This document shows, piece by piece, positions 17,389 through 24,647 of a DNA stretch of 64,000 nucleotides. The notes below the pieces were generated by a model. The model saw only the letters and a list, made by a program, of their open reading frames with translations. It ran no database searches and was not told the DNA's origin. Numbering within the stretch: position 1 is the stretch's first letter; each line of letters opens with the position of its first letter. Location: positions 4,774,001-4,838,000 of the forward strand of contig NZ_CP090063.1 of the NCBI RefSeq assembly GCF_021391495.1. Direction: 5' to 3'. Source of the stretch: Amycolatopsis acidiphila (GTDB lineage: Bacteria > Actinomycetota > Actinomycetes > Mycobacteriales > Pseudonocardiaceae). The position numbers and the translations under genes are program-made.

Positions 17389-18141
17389 ATGGACGCTCCG
17401 ACCGACGTGCTCCGCCACGAGGTGGCGATCTGCTCACGGCTGCTGGTGGACGCCGGGATCCTCAACTACAGCGGGCACATCAGCGTCCGGATCCCGGGCA
17501 CCGAGACGCTGCTCATCCAGCGCGGGCACGACGTCCGCGCGGAGCTCGCGCCGGAGCGGCTGCTGGTCGTCGGCCTGGACGGCAAGCCGGTGGACGGCCG
17601 GGGCGAACCGCCCTCGGAGGTGTTCATCCACACCGAGATCTACCGCGCCCGGCCCGACGCCGGTGCCGTCGCCCACTTCCACCACGACCCGACCACGGTG
17701 TTCAGCGTGGTCGAGGACAACCCGCTGGTGCCGGTGAAGAACCACGCGAGCCGGTGGGCCGCGGGCATTCCGGTGCACTTCGACTCGTCGCACATCGCGG
17801 TGCCCGAACAGGGCGCCGCGGTGGCGCGGACGCTGGGCTCGGGGTACGCGCTCCTGCTGCGCGGCCACGGCGAGGTGCTGGTGGCGGAGGACGTGCGCTC
17901 GCTGTACGCCGACGTGGTCCACTTCGTGGAGAACGCCCGCGCGCTGACGCTCGCCGCCCAGCTCGGGAAGGTCACGCCCCTGACCGACGAGGAGCTCGCG
18001 GCCTTCCTCGCCACGTTCAAGCGCGGCAAGCACGCTCGCAAGCTGTGGAAGTACTACACCGCGGTGGCCGCGAGCCGCGGGCTGATCCCCCGCGAATGGG
18101 TCCTCGACCAGGACGCGCCCGCGGAGGCAGGGGCACGGTGA
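17389..18141 (+). CDS. Class II aldolase/adducin-family protein (possible aromatic-acid decarboxylase or aldolase)
   Basis: This 250-aa protein has the class II aldolase fold with metal-ligand histidines in VAHFHHDP (about residue 89) and LLRGHGEVLVAED (about residue 160). Relatives include L-fuculose-phosphate aldolase, adducin domains and the PhtC-type 3,4-dihydroxyphthalate decarboxylase. The operon and the nearby Rieske oxygenase favour a role on a ring-cleavage or carboxylated intermediate, but no substrate residue settles this. Its TGA overlaps the GTG of the next gene (GTGA). Confidence 0.85.
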   Translation: MDAPTDVLRHEVAICSRLLVDAGILNYSGHISVRIPGTETLLIQRGHDVRAELAPERLLVVGLDGKPVDGRGEPPSEVFIHTEIYRARPDAGAVAHFHHDPTTVFSVVEDNPLVPVKNHASRWAAGIPVHFDSSHIAVPEQGAAVARTLGSGYALLLRGHGEVLVAEDVRSLYADVVHFVENARALTLAAQLGKVTPLTDEELAAFLATFKRGKHARKLWKYYTAVAASRGLIPREWVLDQDAPAEAGAR

Positions 18142-20438
18142 GGCGGGGCCTCAGCCGATCCGAGGCCTCGCGGCGCAGCGCGCGGACAACCGTGCGCTCC
18201 TACGATGTCGCCCTCGACCTGACGCCGGGCGACGACACGTTCCGGTCCACCACCACGATCCGCTTCGCGGCGGACGGTGAGCCGGCGTTCGCCGAACTGG
18301 TGCCGCGGCGGCTGTGTTCGGCCTCGCTGAACGGGGTTCCCTGCGACACCTTCTCCCCCGGTGCGGGCCGCCTGTCCCTCACCGGGCTCGAGGACGAGAA
18401 CGAGCTCGTCGTGGTGGCGGACATGGCGTACGCGGGCGACGGCCAGGGCGTGCACCGGCACGTCGATCCGGCCGACGGCCGCACCTACCTGTACGCGAGC
18501 TCGGCCCTGACCGCCGCGCCCCGCTGGTTCGCCTGCTTCGACCAGCCGGACCTGAAGGCGCCGCTGCGGTTGTCCCTGCGCTGCCCGGAAGACTGGACCG
18601 TGGTGGGCAACGGCGGGGCCGCCACCTTCGCGGAAGGCTGGTGGCGGACGCCTGCCACCCCACCGCTGTCCCCTCACCTGGCCGGGTTCATCGCCGGGCC
18701 GTACCACTCGCACACGGCCACGCACGACGGCGTCCCGCTGGGAGTGCACGTCCGCAGGTCGCGAGTGGACAGTGCGCTGACCTCTGAACTGTTGGCGGAG
18801 ACCGCCCGCCTCCTCGACGAGTTCCACCGCCTGCTGGATGCCCGGTACCCGTGGGGCGAGTACCACCAGGCGTTCGTGCCGGACCTGCCGTGGCGCGGCA
18901 TGGAGAACCCGGGCTGCGTGCTGTACCGGGAGCCCTTGCTGACCCGCAGATCCGAGCGCACCCGGCTGATGGCACACGAGCTGGCGCACATGTGGTTCGG
19001 CGACCTCGTCACGATGCGCTGGTGGGACGACCTCTGGCTGCACGAGTCGTTCGCCGAGTACCTGGCGGACCGCGTCCTCGCCACCGGCTCGCTCGCCCCG
19101 GCGGACCAGCTCGGGGCCGACGCTCGCCCGAGCACCCATCCGGTGGCGGACGCCGACGTGCGGTATGCGGACGAGGCGTACCTCGCCATGGACGCGATCA
19201 TCTACACCAAGGGCGCCGTGGTGCTGGACCAGCTCGCCCGGAGGATCGGCCACGAGGCCTTCGTCCGCGGACTACGCGCACACCTGGCCGGGCCCACGAA
19301 CACGTCCTACGACGACTTCGTGGAGTCCTGGTCCGCGGTCGCCGGTCCGGGTTTCGACGACTGGGCACGGCGCTGGCTGCGGACATCGGGGCTGGACACC
19401 GTGCGAGTCGCGGGAAATCGGCTCCTCCGCAGCGGCAGCCGCCCGCACCACTTGTCTGTCGCGGCCTTCGGCTTCGACGGCGGAGAACTCCGTCGCGACC
19501 TCCTCGCGGTAGACGATGAGAGCAACGACCTGCCAGTCCCTCCGGTAGCAACCGCGCTCGTGCTGCCCAATGCCGACGGCAGGTCCTGGGTCAAGATCCA
19601 GCTGGCCGCCGAGGAATGGCGCCGCATGCCGGCCCTGCTGCCGAAGCTCGACGAGCAGGCGCGCCGGATGGTCTGGACCGCTCTGCGCAGCGGGGTCGAG
19701 GACGGGGAGCTGGACCCCGAATTCGCCGTCGAGCTCGGGGTGGCGACGTTTCCGTTCGAGTCCTCGGCCGGCGTCCTCGGCCCGGCCGCGCGGTGGCTGA
19801 CCGAGGTGGTGCTCGGCACCTACCTGCCCGACCACGGGCGGGAGCAGGCGGAACGCGGGCTCGCAGGTGCGCTGGGCGCGGCTTTCCACTCCGCACCAAC
19901 GGATTCCGCACTGCAACGCACTGCCGCACGCCGCTGGATCGACGTCGCGCCCGCGGCGGCTCTGGCCTCGTTGCGGCACCCGCGCGCGCTGGAACGCCGG
20001 TGCGCGCTCGGCCACTACCTGCCGGGACGGCCCGGCGACCCGGTGCACGCCGCCCGGTGCCGCGCACTGGTCCCCGGCAGCGAGGCCAAGGAAAACGCGT
20101 GGGCGTTCATCCTGGGCGACGCGCCTGCTGAGGAGCGGTATGCGGCGGCCAGGGCGTTCTGGCATCCGGCCCACCGGCGGCTGACCGAACCGTTCGTCGC
20201 CCGCTATTTCGACGACATCCCCCGCGTGGATGGAGGCATCGAGGCCGCGCGCCTCGCCCGCTTCGCCTTTCCGCGCACCGCCGATGCTTCCGCCCTGCGC
20301 GCGGCCGCAAGCCTGCTCGACTCGCCGGGCCTCGATGCCGGTGTCCGCCACGCGGTCGCCGACGGCGCCGACGAGCTGCGCCGAGCACTCTGGCGTCCAT
20401 CGAGAATCGGTAATATGGTTAGTCCACTAGCCCTTTGA
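18138..20438 (+). CDS. M1-family metallopeptidase (aminopeptidase N-like)
   Basis: The 766-aa protein has the complete M1 zinc site H280-E-x2-H284 and E303 (HELAH-x18-E), and the exopeptidase motif G254-M-E-N (RGMEN) that binds the free amino terminus. It is shorter than typical actinobacterial PepN (about 850 aa). It shares GTGA with the class II aldolase stop, so it is made with a catabolic enzyme, which is unusual for a peptidase. It could release an amino acid from a conjugated substrate. Its last codons contain the -10 and operator of the following cupin pair. Confidence 0.9.
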   Translation: MRRGLSRSEASRRSARTTVRSYDVALDLTPGDDTFRSTTTIRFAADGEPAFAELVPRRLCSASLNGVPCDTFSPGAGRLSLTGLEDENELVVVADMAYAGDGQGVHRHVDPADGRTYLYASSALTAAPRWFACFDQPDLKAPLRLSLRCPEDWTVVGNGGAATFAEGWWRTPATPPLSPHLAGFIAGPYHSHTATHDGVPLGVHVRRSRVDSALTSELLAETARLLDEFHRLLDARYPWGEYHQAFVPDLPWRGMENPGCVLYREPLLTRRSERTRLMAHELAHMWFGDLVTMRWWDDLWLHESFAEYLADRVLATGSLAPADQLGADARPSTHPVADADVRYADEAYLAMDAIIYTKGAVVLDQLARRIGHEAFVRGLRAHLAGPTNTSYDDFVESWSAVAGPGFDDWARRWLRTSGLDTVRVAGNRLLRSGSRPHHLSVAAFGFDGGELRRDLLAVDDESNDLPVPPVATALVLPNADGRSWVKIQLAAEEWRRMPALLPKLDEQARRMVWTALRSGVEDGELDPEFAVELGVATFPFESSAGVLGPAARWLTEVVLGTYLPDHGREQAERGLAGALGAAFHSAPTDSALQRTAARRWIDVAPAAALASLRHPRALERRCALGHYLPGRPGDPVHAARCRALVPGSEAKENAWAFILGDAPAEERYAAARAFWHPAHRRLTEPFVARYFDDIPRVDGGIEAARLARFAFPRTADASALRAAASLLDSPGLDAGVRHAVADGADELRRALWRPSRIGNMVSPLAL
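20411..20426 (+). promoter_or_regulatory. Promoter/operator of the cupin pair inside the end of the M1 gene
   Basis: TAATAT (20411-20416) is followed at once by TGGTTAGTCCA (20416-20426). The first gene starts 29 nt later at 20455 with GAGGAGG before it. The layout copies that at 2096-2112. Confidence 0.6.
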
Positions 20439-20454
20439 TCGAGGAGGTCCGCCG

Positions 20455-21051
20455 GTGTCCGAGGCCGAAGCCGCGGGTGACGAAGCCGAAGCTCGCGCGA
20501 AGCTGTACCACAGCCAGAAGAACCGCGTCTTCGTCCGCCCGATCCAGGGCGAGTACGGGTTGAACGCCGAGCTCGAGCGGCTGCGCGCGGTGCCGCGGGT
20601 GCGCAAGGCGAGCGAGATCAAGTTCGTCGACGGGCCGCAGGCCTACAGCAGGCACTACGTCGAGCCCAAGGACGGCATCACCCAGACGTTCCACCTGCAC
20701 CTGGAGGAGTACGGCCCGGGCGGCAAGTCGCAGAAGCACGGGCACGTCAACGAAGCCGCGTTCTACATCCTGGACGGGCGGGGCTACGAGATCCACGACG
20801 GGATCCGGTACGACTGGGAGGCGGGCGACGTGGCGATCGTGCACAACAACTGCGTGCACCAGCACTTCAACGCCGACGAGCACCGGCCGGCCCGCGCACT
20901 CGTCATCAAGACGAAGCCGATGTACCTGTTCATGAACATGTTGTTCCAGAAGCAGGTCGAGGCGCGTGCGGTGACGCCGTCCCCCACCGGCGAGGGCTTC
21001 GAGCCCCGGGAACGGGAAGAGGACTTCAACCACCCCGAAGGGGGCTACTGA
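20455..21051 (+). CDS. Single-domain cupin, putative metal-dependent dioxygenase subunit A
   Basis: This 198-aa protein has one cupin domain. Probable metal ligands are in KHGHVNEAAFYILDGRG (two histidines and a glutamate, about residues 82-88) and CVHQHFNADEHRP (about residue 137). The VHQHFNAD segment is shared with the next gene, so the two are diverged duplicates. The pattern resembles gentisate-1,2-dioxygenase-like cupins. The GTG start at 20455 has GAGGAGG upstream, and the stop overlaps the next start by one base. Oxygenase activity is inference. Confidence 0.8.
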   Translation: MSEAEAAGDEAEARAKLYHSQKNRVFVRPIQGEYGLNAELERLRAVPRVRKASEIKFVDGPQAYSRHYVEPKDGITQTFHLHLEEYGPGGKSQKHGHVNEAAFYILDGRGYEIHDGIRYDWEAGDVAIVHNNCVHQHFNADEHRPARALVIKTKPMYLFMNMLFQKQVEARAVTPSPTGEGFEPREREEDFNHPEGGY

Positions 21052-21668
21052 TGGCTTGGGACGAGCACGAGAAGTGGCTGGCCGGCACCGCGAACGGCGA
21101 CTTCTACCAGAAGCTGCTCGACGAGGCGGCCGATGCGCCGGTGCGCAACGCGGGCCGGAAGAAGATCGTGCGGCCGGCCGAGATGCCGTGGGAGATGTCG
21201 CGGCACGGGCTGCTCAAGCACCTGATCAACGAGGACATGAACACGCGGATGGAGACCGTCGACGCGTACATGCAGATCATCCCGCCGGGCAGCCGGTCTG
21301 GGCGGCACCGGCACCTCGCGGAGGAATGCCTGTACGTGCTGGAGGGGCGCGGGTACGACGTGCACCAGGACTGCGACGTGGACATCACCGACGAGTACAC
21401 CTGGCGCCCCAAGGAGGAGACGCAGCGGTTCGAGTGGGAGGCCGGCGACGTGATCTACGTGCCGCCGTGCACGATCCACCAGCACTTCAACGCCGACCCG
21501 CGGCGCCCGGTCCGGCTGATCTCCGCGACCAACCGGATCTACCGGTACTGCGGGCTCAACGACCTGGTGCAGCTGGAGGACGCCCCGGAGTACGACCCGC
21601 GGGTGGTGCTGACCCCGGAGACGATCCAGTCGTACCTGCGGCCCCCGGTGCCGGCCGGACTGGCCTGA
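21051..21668 (+). CDS. Single-domain cupin, putative metal-dependent dioxygenase subunit B
   Basis: The 205-aa product carries the cupin motifs SGRHRHLAEECLYVLEGRG (about residue 83) and CTIHQHFNADPRRPVR (about residue 143), matching those of the gene before. One-base overlap with subunit A means equal synthesis, so a hetero-oligomeric enzyme is plausible, analogous to a bicupin split into two chains. It is the last gene of the island; a GC-rich hairpin follows. Confidence 0.8.
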   Translation: MAWDEHEKWLAGTANGDFYQKLLDEAADAPVRNAGRKKIVRPAEMPWEMSRHGLLKHLINEDMNTRMETVDAYMQIIPPGSRSGRHRHLAEECLYVLEGRGYDVHQDCDVDITDEYTWRPKEETQRFEWEAGDVIYVPPCTIHQHFNADPRRPVRLISATNRIYRYCGLNDLVQLEDAPEYDPRVVLTPETIQSYLRPPVPAGLA

Positions 21669-21680
21669 CCCGGACGGCGA

Positions 21681-21706
21681 CCCGCCCCGGTCTGCCCCGG
21701 GGCGGG
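21681..21706 (+). terminator. GC-rich hairpin terminator after the cupin pair
   Basis: Perfect 10-bp arms CCCGCCCCGG / CCGGGGCGGG with a TCTGCC loop, 12 nt past the stop. There is no T-run, as is common in actinobacteria. Confidence 0.6.
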
Positions 21707-21750
21707 CCCGGGTCACCGGGGTCGGCGTCGGCGCGTACCAGCCCGGCCCG

Positions 21751-21826
21751 GTCACCCTGCTCGGCGACCCGATCCACACCATCCCCCCGACCGGCGGCGT
21801 CGGCGCGAACACGGCCCTGCGGGGCG
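21751..21826 (+). pseudogene. Remnant of an FAD-dependent monooxygenase C-terminus
   Basis: The plus frame reads VTLLGDPIHTIPPTGGVGAN and then TALRGG. This is the FAD-ribityl motif (LLGDAxHxMPPTGGxGAN-type) of aromatic-ring monooxygenases. Flanking sequence in this frame does not continue the domain. The 370-nt gap 21669-22041 otherwise holds only the terminator hairpin. Confidence 0.5.
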
Positions 21827-22041
21827 GGCGGTGCAGGTGGTCGACGGCGTGCGCGGTCGGCTCGTCCGCGGGGAGGAGGACGACGAGCTGTTGCGCATCC
21901 GTCGAGAGCTCCAGGGTCTCGCGCACGAGCCGCAGCGCGCACCCTGAAGGATGGTTGAGCCGCAGGACCCCGCGCTTCGGGACCAGGTGCGAGTTCAGCC
22001 AAGCACCACATCGCGGGGCGCCGCCCAATACAGTGCGCATC

Positions 22042-22958
22042 GTGAACAGGACGACGAGCTGGATCGTCGCCACCGTGGTCGTGCTGCTGGCCGCGGTTCT
22101 GATGTCCGTCGCCGGATACCGGCTGCTCACCCCGGCCGCGCCCGGTGAGCACGGCGTCGCCGATTTCGTCGCCGAAGAGGACCTTTCGCCGGCGGCGGCG
22201 ATGCCGCCTGCCGGCTCGTGGCGCATCGACTGCGGCCGCAACACCGGGGGCATGCACAACGCGGACAACCTCGTCGCGAGCCCCGGTCGGTCCGGCGGCG
22301 CGCACCACGTGCACGACTACGTCGGCAACCTCTCCACCAACGCCTTCTCCACCGACGCCTCGCTGGCGGCCGCGGCCACCACCTGCCCGGACGGCGATCG
22401 CTCCAGCTACTACTGGCCCGTCCTGCGGCTGCCCGCGACGGACCGGATCCTGGTCCCCGGCGCCGTGTCCATCGAGTACCAGGGCAGCCCCGCCGGTGAC
22501 GTCGTCCCGATGCCCGAGTTCCTCCCGGCGAGCACCGGCAACGCACACGACTTCTCCAGTGGCGGCAAGCGGACCGAGCACGTGCAGTGGGGTTGTTCAG
22601 GCGCCCCGGGACGCGTCGCGCGCCAGTACCCGCGCTGCGCCGCCGGCGAGCGGGTGCTGCGGTTGTTCGACTTCCCCAGCTGCTGGAACGGGCGCACGAC
22701 CGACAGCGCAGACCACCGCTCGCAACTGGTCTTCCCCGGTGCCGCGGGGGCCTGCCCGATCGGGACGTTTCCGGTGCCCCGACTGCACTCGAACTGGCTT
22801 ACGGGGTCCCGCCCGGGGCGGATCACGCCATCGGCACCTTTCCCGAAGAGCTGGGCTCGCCGGTCGCCGACCACGCCGACTACGTGAACGTCATGCCGGG
22901 CTCGGTGATGGCCGCGCTCGTGGCCTGCGTGAACTCGGGACGACACTGTGTGGCCTGA
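22042..22958 (+). pseudogene. Secreted DUF1996 protein, broken by a frameshift
   Basis: From a GTG at 22042 the frame gives a membrane-anchor or signal helix (about residues 7-28), then a DUF1996 domain (GGMHNADNLVASPG, HHVHDYVGN, DFPSCWNGRTTDS, HRSQLVFP). Near 22785 the conserved sequence moves into the next frame (ELAYGVPPGADHAIGTF, then YVNVMPGSVMAA) and ends at 22956-22958. One missing base explains this. DUF1996 proteins are secreted and uncharacterised. Either the gene is inactive or the base is a sequence error. Confidence 0.7.
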
Positions 22959-23009
22959 ACACTCGTCGTCGAAGGCCTGCGGCGGGAACGCAAACGGGTC
23001 CGGATCTGG

Positions 23010-23678
23010 TTGCCCCAGCTGGGTTTCCCGCGTCTGGGCCCGGTCCGGCTCTTCGGCGCCACTCAGCTCGGGCCAGGAGCGCCGCAGCCGCGGTGGATCG
23101 CCTACGGCAGCTCGATCACGCAGTGCACGGGCGCGCACGGGCCCAGCCGCACCTGGCCCGCGCTCGTCGCCGCGGCGAACGGCTGGGACCTGCGCTGCCT
23201 CGGGTTCGCCGGGCAATGCCAGCTCGATCCGGTGGCGGCGCGGTTCATCCGCGACAGCTCGGCCGAGCTGATCAGCCTGCGCCTCGGGGCGAACAGCTAC
23301 CGCAGGGCGACTTTCTCGGCGCGGTCCTTCGGGCCCGCGGTGACCGGCTTCATCCAGACCGTGCTCGACGGGCATCCGGGCGTGCCACTGGTGGCGCAGA
23401 CGCCGATCACTTACCCGGGTGGGGAGAGCGAGCTCAACGCGGTCGGCCTGACGGTCGCGGACCTGCGGGCGCTGCTCGTCGAGGCGGTGGAAGCGTTGCG
23501 GGACAGCGGATACGACAACCTGCACCTGATCGACGGCCGGACAGTGCTCGGCCCCGGCGAGGAAGCCGCGCTGGCCGACGGCCTCCACCCGACCGCCGAC
23601 GGCTACGAACTCATGGCGACGCGGCTGACCCCGCTGCTGGGCGCCTGCCTGCCGGCACCCGCCGCCGCGGAGACCTGA
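23010..23678 (+). CDS. SGNH/GDSL hydrolase, apparently truncated at the N-terminus
   Basis: The 222-aa frame has the nucleophile block IAYGSSITQCTGA (about residue 30), an oxyanion glycine/asparagine block SLRLGANSY, and the catalytic Asp/His block DGLHPTADGYELM. It is a carbohydrate-esterase-like GDSL enzyme. The same open frame extends back to 22959 and encodes the end of a missing N-terminal beta domain (RVRIWLPQ) but has no ATG, so the start (TTG 23010) is nominal. The upstream part seems lost at the junction with the DUF1996 gene. Function is doubtful. Confidence 0.6.
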   Translation: MPQLGFPRLGPVRLFGATQLGPGAPQPRWIAYGSSITQCTGAHGPSRTWPALVAAANGWDLRCLGFAGQCQLDPVAARFIRDSSAELISLRLGANSYRRATFSARSFGPAVTGFIQTVLDGHPGVPLVAQTPITYPGGESELNAVGLTVADLRALLVEAVEALRDSGYDNLHLIDGRTVLGPGEEAALADGLHPTADGYELMATRLTPLLGACLPAPAAAET

Positions 23679-23846
23679 GCGGAACGTCCGTCGGGTCGGC
23701 GCTCGGGGTGGTGGAGAGAAGGCCGAGTCGAGCCGGATCTGGCCGCCGAAGCGCACCACCGTCTCGAAGAGACCGGCGGCACGGAAGCCGTGATCTCCCG
23801 GGAGGTGCCGATCGCGCTCGTCCCCGCCGGCTTCGACCGGCCGAAC

Positions 23847-24647
23847 CTACTTGTCGAACTCCGAGGTGCCGGCGTCGAGGTTCGGGCCGTACAGGAAAGC
23901 CTTCAGGTACTCCAGCAGCTCCTCGGCGTCGAACCGCTGCGAGTCCTCGCCCTCGCCGCCGATCAGCCAGGCCTCGTCCCATTGGGCGCGGCGGATTTCG
24001 TGCCGGTAGTTCTCGAATTCGACGAAGCGTTCCGGGGCCCCGCCTTCGAGGTCCCGCACCTGCTGCACGAGCGTGGGCACGGTGACGAAACCCCGCTCCG
24101 GCTCCACCCGGCCCGTCGGCGCCCGGTACCGCATTTTCGCGTAAGGCCACGGCTCGCGATTCAGCCTCGTCACCGGCACACCCGCCGCGCGCGAATACCG
24201 GTATTCCGTTTCTTCCTGGTTCTCGTCACCGGCGAATTCACACCGGAACGCCGGGAAAACGGCCCTGGTGCGCTGGTGCGCCTCCGGATTCTCCTTGGCG
24301 TGGTATTTGTGCACCGTCGGCCCGACCGCCACGAACACGTCGAACCGGTACGGCTCGTGACCGAACCCCTCGACGAGCACCAGCGGCCGCTCCGGCGGGG
24401 CGATGAGCTCACCGGCGTGCGCACGCGCGAACGACATGATCGCGACGGCGAGCTCTTCGTCGTAGGAATCTAGTGCATAGCACTGAAACGCGTGCTCCCG
24501 GTCCTCGCTCAGCGCGGCCGCGAAGTCGAACCCCGGGGCCATCGCCCAGTGCCAGGCATCGGACAGCCCGTCCAGCGGGCCCGCGTTGGACATGCCGGCG
24601 AAGATCGAGCCCAGGTCCACTTTCCCACTCCCAGATGTCAACTGCAC
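23847..24647 (-). CDS. Putative immunity protein for the RHS toxin
   Basis: This 266-aa acidic protein has no signal peptide or membrane segment and I do not recognise its family. It starts at 24647, inside the last codons of the RHS toxin gene, and is transcribed with it. That is where polymorphic-toxin immunity genes lie. Base composition in the gene start region is lower in GC than in neighbours (for example around 24130-24250), as is usual for exchangeable toxin-immunity cassettes. It would bind and block the toxin's C-terminal nuclease in the producing cell. Role inferred from position only. Confidence 0.6.
   Translation of the reverse strand: MQLTSGSGKVDLGSIFAGMSNAGPLDGLSDAWHWAMAPGFDFAAALSEDREHAFQCYALDSYDEELAVAIMSFARAHAGELIAPPERPLVLVEGFGHEPYRFDVFVAVGPTVHKYHAKENPEAHQRTRAVFPAFRCEFAGDENQEETEYRYSRAAGVPVTRLNREPWPYAKMRYRAPTGRVEPERGFVTVPTLVQQVRDLEGGAPERFVEFENYRHEIRRAQWDEAWLIGGEGEDSQRFDAEELLEYLKAFLYGPNLDAGTSEFDK

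Noticed and set aside
14642..21668. Ethanolamine utilisation locus
   Set aside because: Only a EutA homologue is present; no EutB, EutC, transporter or microcompartment gene, so the whole-pathway label is not justified.
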